Assembly (NCBI GenBank): GCA_018881555.1
Contig: JACAXG010000012.1
Location: forward strand, 7,304,087 to 7,368,086
Length of the DNA: 64,000 nt
From: Amblyornis subalaris
Taxonomy: Eukaryota; Chordata; Aves; Passeriformes; Ptilonorhynchidae
Reading direction: 5' to 3'
Of the stretch, positions 25,861-37,938 are shown piece by piece. Both the position numbers and the translations under genes were made by a program. Numbering within the stretch: position 1 is the stretch's first letter; each line of letters starts with the position of its first letter. The notes beneath the pieces are model-generated. The model saw only the letters and a list, made by a program, of their open reading frames with translations. It had not been told where the DNA came from and searched no databases.

Positions 25861-28800
25861 TGTATTTTTTTTTAATTTGAACTTTAAGTAGCTCCAAGTC
25901 AAATAATAAATTCTGGCCATCAGAATTATGGGGATTCGTACTGATAATTTTCCCTTGCGTTTGAAGTCAGACTTGGCTGTACGCTGCAACTGGGGAACNG
26001 GAGACTCCTATTGAGGAAGACAAATTGTTTCAGGAGTGTTCAGCCTCCAGTCTAATATATTTTTCCTACTGCAGATAGCACTTCTGGGTTCATTATAGCG
26101 TACTCTCACAAGTCGTCATTTCTGTCTCAAGGCTGTTGTGCTTTCCAATGTAAAGCAGATTGATGCTGGCACATTTTTTCTATTTTAATTTTACAAAGTT
26201 GTCACACTGAAACTGTGCCTCATATTGGAACTGCTTTGAAGTGAAGAGATAAACAAAGAGCTAAAATAAAATTAAAAAGGAGTATGAACAACATTTCATC
26301 TTGGTTTGTCTTTTCAAAAAATAAGCTGAATGGATGTAGTACCCTTGTGCCACTGTAGTAAGTCTGCAAACATTAGCAGATCAATTTAAATTGAGTTAGT
26401 GTATATGCAGTAAGCAGAAACAGGTGAAAATTAGGTTATCTGTGCCCAACTCTTTCTATTTGCTATGAACAGTGAGGTATAAACTAGTTTTTAGACCTGA
26501 TTGGGTTTTGTTTATTTTCAGAGAGGGGCAGAGGCAGAACATGTGCTATATCTACCATAGTTATTAAAACAAGAAACTATATAAAAGTCACTAGCTCTGT
26601 TGTGACATTTGCAGGTAAAGGTAGAAAGCCTTCCTATAAATAAATCAGAAGTGAATCCAGGAGGAAAACCAGCAGCAGTCCTTGGTANGTTTCAGTTTTA
26701 TCTCTGAAAAACAAAAGCCAGGAATTTTCTGTCCTTTCACTAGACAAACCCACCCAAAAAAGTAATTGTCTTTGTCAGTGTCAGAAATGCCAACCAATTT
26801 ATAATCTGAAGTATGGTTTCTAACTTCAATTTTTTTGGTTTGTTGACTCCCAAAAATTTTCCAGTGAAGACATATCTTATGCTAGATCTTCAGTTTCTTT
26901 TTATTACATTCTAAAAGTAGACGAGGAATTCAGAGGTCTGTTGACCACAAATTGAAGTCATTGTCTGCAGCAATAAAATAAAAAATGACAGTAGCAAATA
27001 CGCTCTTACCGTTATAATTCTTGGGTGCACAGTTACTATTCATCTTTGATTTAAAGNGGAATGGCAAGTCTTTGTCCCTAGACCAGTTTTGAAATCATAT
27101 AATGTGTAACAGCTTTTACGTCCCTATGGAAGCCTTTTATCCACATTGATACACCTCTTCTTACTGGTGATAAGCAGCAAATGCACATAAAAGCATGATT
27201 TCTCCAAAGTGGCAGGGTGAGGTCCTTTCTTGAGACCACAGTCTTACNTATGCAGTAGTAGCTTGTATTCCCCTTTCCCAGCAGAAAGGTAGTTGCCATT
27301 TTCTTTCTCCTGTTCCATGTGGTATCATCACCAGTGCAGGATCCAAGTCAAGACCTGGGAGACGCAGCTGCAGGCTTCCAGTTTGAAACTACTTGCTCCT
27401 AGAACTCAGCATTTATTTTCCAATCTGTACCTCATCTGGGTCCTGAATTGTGTTGNAGGGCTCTAAAAATCGATCCGAATGCAGAACTGGAAATCCAGTC
27501 TTGTCCTTTCCACTAGCTTGAAAGGCTCATGAGCAGTAGTCTTCACACACTCTTATCTACTATGCCTGTTCATCCTGAATGCTAAAGAATCACAGGATCC
27601 TCTTACTAGAAACAGCTAATGTTTCTCTGTCACTCATGTTTACCAGAGAATAAAATAGAAGTTAGTTAGGTCACAAAATATTAACAACTTCAAGAATCAT
27701 TCCCGGTGCTGTTTGCTGAACCCCTGAGCCCCTCTGAGCTGTTGGTAGCCTTTCCTGTTGCTATAGAGGAGGGATTTGTGGGAAGAGCATTTTGCTGTTA
27801 GATTTTCTGGCATTCAGCACCATTGGTGATCAAATGTGCCTATTTTGCCTGTAAGAGAGTTGTGAGGATGAATNAGATTTACTCTGAAGTGTTCAGGTTC
27901 TTTCTGACCAGAAAGGTTCTTTCAGCAGACCAGACTTCAAGGTCTACTGCTGTTTCTGTGTCCTCTCTCACTTCAAAGGTATCTNCCCTTTGACTTTTAA
28001 GTTGAGCTGTTATTGTTGGGGCCCCTTTGGGTTTCCTGAGGCTAATCAGGTGTCCAAATAGCCATAACAACAGAAATAATATTTGCTTTCATATGGTAAA
28101 CAGTACCTGTTTGATTGTTACCAGTAGGTAAGGCAGTTCAAGCTTAAGAAAAAAAAACGAAACCAAACTGTTCGAAGGTTATTCAGTCTGCATTCAGCTC
28201 CCTCAATCCTTCCATTTGTGTTTTCCAGACTTGATGGTGCTTGTAGCTGTTGGAATTGGATACAGCTATGGAGACACTTGCACAAAGGAAACAAACAAAT
28301 TTTTAGTCCAGATCAAGTGTAATTATACCTGAAAGTGTCCTGGTTGGGTTCCCATTCTAAGTTCCAGTGAATGTTCTCTTACTAAACCTGTCTATCTTGA
28401 AATTTATAACCATTTGGACAGGAAAGGGTTATTTACTGGGAGAGGATAGACCAAGTAGAAAGCCTTATCTCTGTCCTCTTAGAACCTGGACTCCTTCTGT
28501 GCTCATGACACTGTGCTGTAGGCAGTTCACGCTTGATGAAACTGTTCAGACTAGGTTTTGAGCTGGAGTTCAGCTCCCCAGGCCCCTGTATTTGTGATCT
28601 CCAGGCTTGATCACTCTATTACCATTGTACAGGGGTGAATGTATATTGCAGNAGCTCTGAGTAGCTTAAAATGCATCAGTGCATCACTTTAGCAACACAG
28701 ATGAGTATTATCCTATTATTTCAGTGTTCCTATTAAAATATTAAGCCTAATTCACAGTGCTTTTTTTCGGTTCAAATTTAAAGCCCTGCATGAGATTATG

Positions 28801-31800
28801 CACAGATACTTAAAAAAAATGCCATTCCCTCCATGATTATNTTTTCTACTGGGGGCGACTTTTGTCTAAGATGTATTGCTCTTGCCTGCAGGATGTATCA
28901 GGTCTTGGACTATTAAGCTCATTTTGAGAAGAAAGCAGTGAATGCTTCCTTCGGTTGCTTTTGAATTTGGTAAAGTTCATCTCTGAATGAGAGGCTCTTC
29001 TTTAGGAAGTCTACCTTGTTCTTTCCATCANAAAGTAACTCATTGAAGCTATTTCTTTCTACCTTTTCTTTCCAGAAGAAAAGACCTCTTTACTTGTGAG
29101 TACCTAGAATGCATTACAGTGATGTGGAGCCATTAAATATGCAGATTAGTAGTGCTCAATATAAGAAAGATGCTAGCAAACTCTTGTAGCTTACAGNGCT
29201 TTGGTTATTATAACGCAGTTATAAAATCTTCAGAAAAAAAAGCTTTGCTTTTCTATGTGATAGGAGAAGAAACTCCNCTGTACAAAATGCTTTTAAATTT
29301 GCTTTTCTAAACAGTAAATTTTGAGGAACTTGGCATACATAATCTTGTTTTCTTTAGGAGCGAGACAGACAAAAAAAATAAATCTATAAACCACAACCCA
29401 CACCCTTACCTCCAACATGCTGCCAGTCTCCCAGCATTTCTGGTTGTGGAGTATTTTTAATTATCATCTGACCTGGATAATTAACATTGAATTTCTTCAT
29501 AAGTAATAGTATTTGAAGTATTTAACTGGTAAATAAAACTGTACCACGCTTTGTATCTAAGCATATTGTACTGAAGTTTTAAAGCTTAAATAATTTACAT
29601 ACATAAAAAACTTTGTTAACTTTTCTGGCCGCTCAAATTTTCTGTCAACACATTTCTTAAAATCAAGGGAATTGTAAGTCAAGGAAATGCTCATGTTTAA
29701 ATCAATCTGGCTTCACATGTCTTAGCTGAGAAGCCTCATAAAGAACTCAGATGTACTGAACCTTTTCACTCCGTACATCTGTCACTGTCTTAACTGACCT
29801 TGGCCCTCTCAGGTAGCAATACTTGATTTATTCTGCTATTTGGTGGCATACCTTTGGTTTCCAAGTTCTGAGGAACTGGAAACAAGGGAACTATTTTGTC
29901 TCAGAGTGTAGTTTCTCTGTGTATCTGAAACCAGCTTGAGCATCTTNTATGGAGAGGTTAGAAAATGGTAGAGCTCCACAAAGGCGTGCAAGGAGACAGG
30001 TTAGCTATTTCCTTCTACTTTGTGGCAAACACTTACATGCTAAACATGTCTTTGATATTTTGTTTCTAGGAAATCATTTATATAATTGATAATGTTTATT
30101 TTAAAATAGGAATAAATAAAAATTGGGAGTATCACTGGAAGACCTTTTTATTACCAACATGTCTCTTGGTATGCCTGCCCCATATTTTTCTCAAAAGCAT
30201 AGCAACAGGCATTGAATTGAAACAGGTATGTTTGTCCAGGAACATATGCAAGAAATAGGACAGTTGGTAACTCCTGCTGCTTTCTGTCTTTTGGAGAGTT
30301 NCTCATTTGTCCACATCACCTGCTGTGCTCACCTAAGCAGCAGCACCTAAGCAAAAGGTCAGTGTCCTCTGACCTTTGTTCTTGCAATTAGAGATGCTGC
30401 TATTAGTCAATAACTATAGTGCAATGAAGTCCACCTATAANCTTAAAAAAGCTGTTTCTGGTGATAATAACTTTTGTAGTGTGAAAATGAAGTTGCCCAT
30501 ATGATTTCGTTTGCTTATTCTCATCAAATGATTTTTAAAAATCGTGATTGTGAGAGTCTCTGTCATAATCTGATTAGCAGGTACAACTGTGCTCATTAAA
30601 ATGTCCTGAGCTTAATTCATCTATAAGGTCTTATAATTGCTGTTCTATTTTATTCCCAGCAAATATGCTGATATATCTTTGCTTAAGATATTTTGTTCAC
30701 CCAGCTTCCTTTCTATTGTGTGATAAATCCTGTTTTCTTACACTGCAATTTTTAGTGCTGACAAGTTATTTACTAACCAGTGCAGTTATTTCAAGATGTA
30801 GTTNGTAATTAACATGGAACCAGATCATTTTATGAAAGGTTCTTTTCTGATGACTTTTAAAAACCCTAGGAGAGGTTGAAAATACCATTATGCTTTATAA
30901 GGATTTATTGGAAATAACAATATATACTCAAGTGATCTGTCTCAAGTCTAAATTGCCTGCTAGGTTTAAGATAAGCCAGTAATAGTAATGTCTTGGCTCA
31001 CAGGAGTCAACTCAGGTTTATTAATAATATTCACTCATAAATTCAAGATAACACTGTGCCTNTACTTTCAGATCCTAAACCAAGGTTTTGTATGCAGTTC
31101 AACAGAATTAAAATGCTACACAGTTGCCTTAATTTCCATTGAGAATTGGGATTGAGATCAAGGGGTTTATGTAGGGCAGTGTGTTTTCTCCCATTTGGAT
31201 GCAGGCAACTCAATTCTTTGAAGAGATTCAGACAACATTTTAACCCTTATNTGCTTGTTTGATGCTCTGTAGGTTAAGATGTTCTCATGGTCCCATAGAA
31301 AAATCTTCAAAACAGATGGCCTGTTTTTTCTCTGACAGATTCCTTTTTAGAATTTGGTTTAAGTGTGCCAACAGAGAAATTCAGGAGTATGTGTAGTCTA
31401 GGGCTGGCCTGTCAAGTAGAGGCCTGGCAAGATGATTTTGTGTTTTAATTTCCTTGCCACAGTGTTGGGGAGGTTTTGTTGAGAATGATGATGGGCAATT
31501 TGGTTTGTAGAATGTCCAGAGCCAAGGAGAGAATATTTTAAAAATAATTAATTCCTTCCTNTACTGAGATATGTTGGAAGACCTCCATATTATCTTTGTG
31601 ACCAGATAGGATTTTTGGAAGAACTTCATCTGCAACTTTATCGTTCACATAGACACACACACACATATTTTATATATGTGCATATAAATATAAAAAGTTT
31701 CTTTTGAGACTGTAACATTTCTAAAAGTATGGAGAAAATGGTTAAATATTCAGATGTCTGCAAGACAATGCTCATACTGTTAGTCTCTGCTTCAGTAAGT

Positions 31801-34721
31801 TGCTCAGACTGAAGGAAACTGTTAAGTTTTAAATGAACTCAATGTGTGAATCTTTTGAAAGGTAAATAAATTTGCAGCCCACAAAGTCAAGGAGGAATAC
31901 TTGACTCCTGGCTGGAATGAAAGTGCCTTTGATCTAAACAGGCAATGTAATTCTTAGTACCTTGTATTCAAGGGCTACATTCCAAGCTGAGGAAGCTCTA
32001 CGCTAATCACAAACTGTGGTTCCCTGGGACATTGTGGGAGCATCTTGGGAAAATACTGGATGAGTGGATCTCTAAGAGCATTCAGGTCCTTGTCATGCTG
32101 TAGATTGGGTCTCTCATGGGACCCTGGTATTTGACTTGCGTCAAGATTTCTGATTTCCTGAAGTACAATAGAGGGCATTTTCTGCTGTAACTTTTTTGCA
32201 AAGTATTTCCCCTGTAATCTTTTATGTTCCTTTTTAGTCTTTTTCCTTTCAGGCAGAGTGCAGCAGAAGCTGTATTTCAATATCTCTTGTTTGCACCATA
32301 TTTTCAAGAAATGACTTCTTGTCTCATCTCTTGATATCCACATGAGTTGCTGACTAGTCTGTATACCAACATTAGGCAGAAGANAGGTCTTTCACTATTG
32401 CTTTAGTACATAAAGGGCACTAGGTACTGAGAGTTGTGTCTGGGAGTTTGTTCATGTTCTCTAATGGCTGACATAAGCTTGGTGGTAAGCCATTGATAAG
32501 GACAAACAATAAAGGACGTACACCTCAGACATCTGGAGAAAAAGCTTCTAAGTTACCCTTGTATGCTTCTGTTTATTTCATAGAGTGAGCTCTGTCAGTT
32601 TTTTTTCGTGTTCTTATGTGGTTAATGTTTCTGAGACACCTGGGGTTTTGACTGTTTATACTGTTGGCCACTGTACTGTGCAGACGTGCCTGTGCATTCT
32701 GGANTATAGGAAATGGTGTAGCTGTTCTACAAAGATTTAATCAAAGCTAAAATACTCATCTGACTGTGCCATCTGTCTTGTGGCTCTCTAATCTAAGCAT
32801 TCTTCAGGCTCCAGCATTATTTGCACAGAGTCATATCCTGATTGCTGTCTCTCTAGCTTTGCACTCAGGATGTTCTAAATATTCATAATGTTATGTATNT
32901 ATCATTATTAGAAATCCTGGACTTTAAGCACACTGTCATCCATTGTTCAGTAAACACAATTACTTTGCTCTGTCGTTCATCTCTAATGAATCCATGCTAA
33001 TTGATTAATCAGTGCTGTTGCTCCACTATGATAATCCCATATGAGGAATAGTAGTAACCCAACTAGCAATTACTAACGTACATAGCACACTGAAGAAAAC
33101 TTAGCATAATACACTGTCATAATAACACATAATACCCTGGGCAAACCCAGATCAGGAGGAGCAGAGCGGTGCCCTGGCCAGGCCTTGTGTTCCATGGCAC
33201 AGCTGTGCCTGCTGGGAGGAGAGGTGGCCAAGTGGCCCTGACTGCAGTGGTCTTTGGGTGTCAGTGTGATCCAGTGATTACTGGTACAGGGACTATTTCA
33301 GGCCATCACCGATGAGTGGGGTGTTACAAAAAGGCAAGTCTGAGAAGATAGGGGCAGTGTTTCTCATAGTTTTGTCTAGTGGTGGTTACTGAGGTGTCTG
33401 CCTTCTTGGCTTAGATGTAGCTNTGACAGTGACTGCTGAAGTAAGAGAAAAGGCGTTCTTAGACCATTGCAGCATCCTACTGCTGTTACTGTTCCAAAGC
33501 AATGAGTAGAGATTGCTGGTCCGAGACTAAGCTTAACATTGGCTCACGCAGGCTGTGAACGGTGCTTAGTAGGCTGATGGTAACAATTTGGTTATCCTTG
33601 CTATTACAGAATCAATGGATCTATGGATTCCTGTTGACCNATCTAGCGCGTTTAAGGCATCTCATTATACATGCCATTCATAAAGAGAATTTAGGGCTAA
33701 ATATCTTTTTGCTTATCTTTAGAAGATAATCTTTAATGAAGAACCTTTTTAACTTTAAAAATGGATATGATTTTTAAATTTTGGAAACCCCCNTTGTTCT
33801 CTCCACTGTCATTGGGAGATGCAAAGCTAAAGTATCATTTGTACATTCAGCTTTTAGATACATTTTTTAGAAGCCTTTCAGGTAATATTGAAGACATATT
33901 GTTTTAACAAAAGCAGAAAGTTTTGATTCAGTAGTGCCTTTACATTTGTAAAGTTTTCTTTATTGTGCATTAAGTTTATGGTTTGGGGTTTTTTTTAAGT
34001 GTTCAGAATTAGTTGTTTTATGTGGTGGGAATAAAATTCAAATTCTGTTTGTGGTGGAAATAGTGATGTGGCATCCTACATAAGACTGTCTAGATAAGAT
34101 TTAGATGTCCTCTAAGTACTGCTTTCATGAAGAACTTATCCTGATGTAATGCATAGTGGTTTTAGAGATTTTTTTTTTTCTGTACTTTAAAAAAGGAATA
34201 CAAGCAGTTTCTCTCTGCACAAATAAGAAATTAGTCAAAATAAGGCTTTGTAGTTTGTGAATCTTGTGAAACATTCTGTCAGTTAAAGGTCTGGGGAGGC
34301 TTAAAACAGTGAGGCAAGCCAGGAAAGATCATGCAGATATTCTCTTGATCTGAGAAAATTTGGAAGGTTTTCTTGTAGAAACATTAATTTCTTTCCTGTG
34401 TTTGCAGTATTAATTGCCCAATGGCAGTTTCCAACCAAGAGAAGGGATTAGTGTATGTTTGTAGAGCTAATGATAGTGCACTTTTAAAATCTTGCTTGTT
34501 GCCATGGGAATAATTGCTTACAAATAATTTGTATAGTAACTCAAATGTCCAAAGTTCGTGCACCTTCTTTGTACACATATTTTTGTCTCCAAGTGGATGA
34601 TACAGAAAAAATCACAAGTTTTATCTTGGGAACACCTNCTTCTTTGCTGTCATTCATTGTTGATAGCACTGCTAAATATTCTTTATAAATAAAAGGCCAC
34701 CCATGTATTTCTGGACAGTAA

Positions 34722-34752
34722 ATTTAGCAATAGTACTTATTTAGCAATAGTA
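34722..34752. repeat. Short direct repeat, two copies
   Basis: The unit atttagcaatagta occurs at 34722-34735 and 34739-34752, a 17-base offset. It looks like a small local duplication in AT-rich intron. Confidence 0.75.
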
Positions 34753-35135
34753 TAATAAAAACACTACAAGGTAAATAAAAATATTAATATCCTTGCAGAG
34801 TAGCAAGGAGTCAGCCAAAATATTTTGAATGCTCTAAGCACATATTAGTTCAAATTAATAATCTTGCTGAGATGCAAATACCACTGACTTGGGCACAGTG
34901 TCTTCCTAATATTGCTCTGTAGTGTCTAGTTGGCTTGCAGTGCAGGCAGAGAGCTCGTAGGCAACTAAAATCAGTATGATAAAAGGGGAGAGGGCTGATA
35001 AAAACATCCTTTTTTTTTAAAGGCATCAGTGGTCATATGGCTGGCCAGTTAACTGCATCCTTTCAATAATTATTCCAGTATTGACAGCTCCTAAAAGTTG
35101 TAAACATATACCATATTACTTAGGTTTCTAGTAGA

Positions 35136-35184
35136 TTTTTGGTTGCTGTTGGTGTGTGGGTTGTTTGGTTTGGGGGTTTTTTTC
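35136..35184. repeat. G/T-rich low-complexity tract
   Basis: About 50 bases are of G and T only, apart from an isolated A or C, with GGTTG, GTGTGTGGG and TTTGGGGG units and a terminal T run. It is the same kind of sequence as at 15185-15281 and 54209-54291. Confidence 0.75.
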
Positions 35185-36224
35185 ACCCTTACTGGAACAT
35201 TTCCTTTTATTTTAAGAATTGGTTTTTGGCTAGTAGGGGTGCTAAATCCTAATATTTATCAATATACTATCAATGCTTTTAAGAGCAGCTTTCTACTGTT
35301 TTGGAAAAGACATTGCTCACACCTCAGCCTGGAAATTCTTAAAAACATCGGGCTTAAGTCCAGAGTTTTATATGCAGGAAAGCTACTTCTGGAGACTTCC
35401 AACTGAGGTATTTTTTCCATTTTTCTTTTTGTCTCAGCCCTTCACAAATTGAAGTACTTGAGCCCTCCAGCGGCACTCTTCCTTCCCTTCACCCATGCAA
35501 AACAACTGCCAAGGAAGATGTGAACTCTCCAGTACTGTTATAACTAACAGATTATTTTTTTTTTTCTCCATGATAGAGAAGTTTTTCATATGAGGACTCT
35601 TAGAGTTCTGTTACCAAAATCATATGTAACAATTTTGATCTTCAGGCCTAAAGTAATCCTTGGTGCTCTTAATAATAAAGAACTTACTGTTTGTGTAGGG
35701 CTTTAAGAAACAGAGCATTGCTTTTTCCAAGCAGAGAACTCTCCTCAGTGAGATTTTTGAATGATTAAGATGAAACAAATTGGGAGTAGGTATAGCTGGA
35801 AGGGTCAGGGAGAATATTTTGAAGGTTTGGCAAGGTGTGTTTTACATGCAGAAGTTGAACGTGTCTGGAGGAGCTCTGGGAGTGAAGACGAGAGAACCTG
35901 GCTGGTGTAGCTTGTGTCCCTGAAGAGCTGAAGCTCCTCTGGTTTTGGTTCCTGCTGACTCTGGTGCTCCCTGGGAGCTGTGTTTGGTATTAACAATATC
36001 TTGCCCATGTAGAAGGGAGGGACTCCAAGGTGTCTNCTGGCTTTGGGCCAGTAGTAGTTAGGAGGGTAGACAAAGTTGCCTCCCACACTTAACCCCGGGA
36101 GGTGGGTACCCTTTCTGGCTTCGCAGGCCCAGCGTGCCCCATTTGCTACTGAGAATTTGCCCTCATGTTAATCTTGACAGAAGTTATTGACCACTGTGCT
36201 AAACCATAATCAGTAACTTCGAAA

Positions 36225-36225
<1 letters not shown>

Positions 36226-36255
<30 letters not shown>
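36226..36255. repeat. TG dinucleotide microsatellite, 15 units
   Basis: An uninterrupted (TG)15 tract of 30 bp lies between gaaaa and catgatg. Perfect repeats of this length are usually polymorphic. It could also form left-handed DNA or act as a UG-repeat binding site in the pre-mRNA, but nothing in the sequence shows that it does. Confidence 0.95.
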
Positions 36256-36256
<1 letters not shown>

Positions 36257-37394
36257 ATGATGTTCCGGTCCCACTTTTCCTGAAGATACTGAGTACTTCT
36301 GTTGAACTGCACATGTGATACAGTTCCTCCTAATCTGTTTCAGTGCAAAATCGCCCAGAGTACTTGACCTGCTGGGGAGTGGGGGTTTCAGCGAGCTCAG
36401 TTTTTGCGCTGAACAGAGTGTGTGTAATCCACCAGTACAGTCCAGCTGTAATGATAACCCTCAGCAGAGAATTGTTGACAAACAATTTGGGGGAATAATT
36501 CCTTAGTCCAGATTGATTCTCAGGAGAGTGTCTATTTATGCCTTTGGTTTAAAATATCCTTATAAGTGCCAAGATCACAACTCACTACAATATTCAAGAA
36601 ATCCGTTGGTAGTTGAGGGGAAAAATACTGCCATTGTGGGTCCTGAAACTGTCATGTAGTTTCTAAAAGCCGTACTATATTATGGCTTTTCTTTGTGCTC
36701 TGCTAATTAAACATGAATCCACTTGGATGTTATTAAAAATATCTGAAGACGTACAGCTATTCTTATGTTGAAAAATATCTTCTACCAGTCCAGTAGAATA
36801 CATTTCAATTGACAAGATTGAGAGAAGCTGTGTGATTCTTATTTTCATATTAGTTGACTGCCTAAAAATCATCTTTAGCAAGTGATTAATTGCATTTGTA
36901 GATACTGCACAATTGCATCAATTATCCATTTCAAATTAATTTCATTCTGAATAGTTGAGAGGATGATGTAGTTTAATCAGTAAGTGAAATGGCAGCATTG
37001 TAAGCTGTTTAGAAATACTTCCCATGTTTTATGGCACAGAGATTTAAATCAAGCAGACTGCTGGAAAAGTAAGAAATATGCAGTAAAAAACATTTAATAC
37101 TTTTCCTTCAGTTTAGCAGCATTTTATTAGCCTCCTTTGCATTGGTTTCCATCCTTGATGTATTGATGATAGCAATACAGTGTGAATGATATTTTATTAT
37201 GCTTATTTAGAAGGAAAAAAAGAAAGCTTTATGTCAAAATAAAAATATAATCTGGAATTTTTTGAGGCATTGTTACACATCATTTTGCTATACTGAACCA
37301 TTCTTGCATATATTTTAGGAAGTGGTTTTGGATGTTACGTAAAGCTGTGTGGACNGGAAGATTGGAAGTTAGTCTGTTATTATCTTGGTAATGA

Positions 37395-37850
37395 AAGACT
37401 AACTGAGCAAATGAAATGCGATGTTGACACCAACCTAGTTTTCATACCTAATCCTTGAATGGCTATGAATAACACCCAAGCAAGCCAAGTGATGCCCAAC
37501 AAATTGCTCACCACATGCTGATTGATGGTCAGCCTGTCCCTGACTAGTGATCGGCCTCTCCCAGCCAGCTGCCCCCAGTTTGTATACTGGTCATGGTGTT
37601 TTGTGGTATGGAGTATCCCCTTTGCCAGTTCAGGTCAGCTGTCCTGGCCATGCTCCCTCCAGGCTTCTTGTGCACCTCCTTTCTGGCGGATCATGGGAAA
37701 CCGAGAAGTCCTTGGCTTAGGGTTAGCACTACTTAGCAACAACCAAAATATCAACAGTTTATCAACATTATTGTCATACTAAATCCAAGACATAGTCCTG
37801 TACCAGCTACCAGGAAGAAAATTGATTCTGTCACGGTCTAAACCAGGATT
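37395..37850 (-). mobile_element. Avian endogenous retrovirus-type LTR, probably solo
   Basis: I recognise a family of bird interspersed repeats. On the + strand it includes aataacacccaagcaagcca, a segment with tactggtcatggtgtt, cttagcaacaaccaaaatat and agctaccaggaagaaaattg, ending near aaaccagga. In the LTR's own orientation (minus strand) it starts near 37850 and has a TATA-like cagtatacaa box around 37580-37590, with the polyadenylation side towards 37400. No gag, pol or env coding is adjacent, so it is best read as a solo LTR or LTR fragment. Family name and exact ends are uncertain; the left edge in particular is an estimate. Confidence 0.65.
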
Positions 37851-37900
37851 GCTCAGTTACAAAAATTTTTCTTACACAGAGATATTACTACTACAGTTAC

Positions 37901-37938
37901 AGTACAGATTTCTGCTAACAGTACAGGTTTCTGCTAAC
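37901..37938. repeat. 19-bp tandem duplication
   Basis: Two adjacent 19-base copies (agtacagatttctgctaac, then the same with one A-to-G change) lie at 37901-37919 and 37920-37938. The pair starts about 50 bp beyond the right edge of the LTR fragment. Confidence 0.85.

Noticed and set aside
31975..32343. 122-codon minus-strand frame with a basic N-terminal half
   Set aside because: It looked protein-like but matches nothing I know, and its length is near chance expectation.
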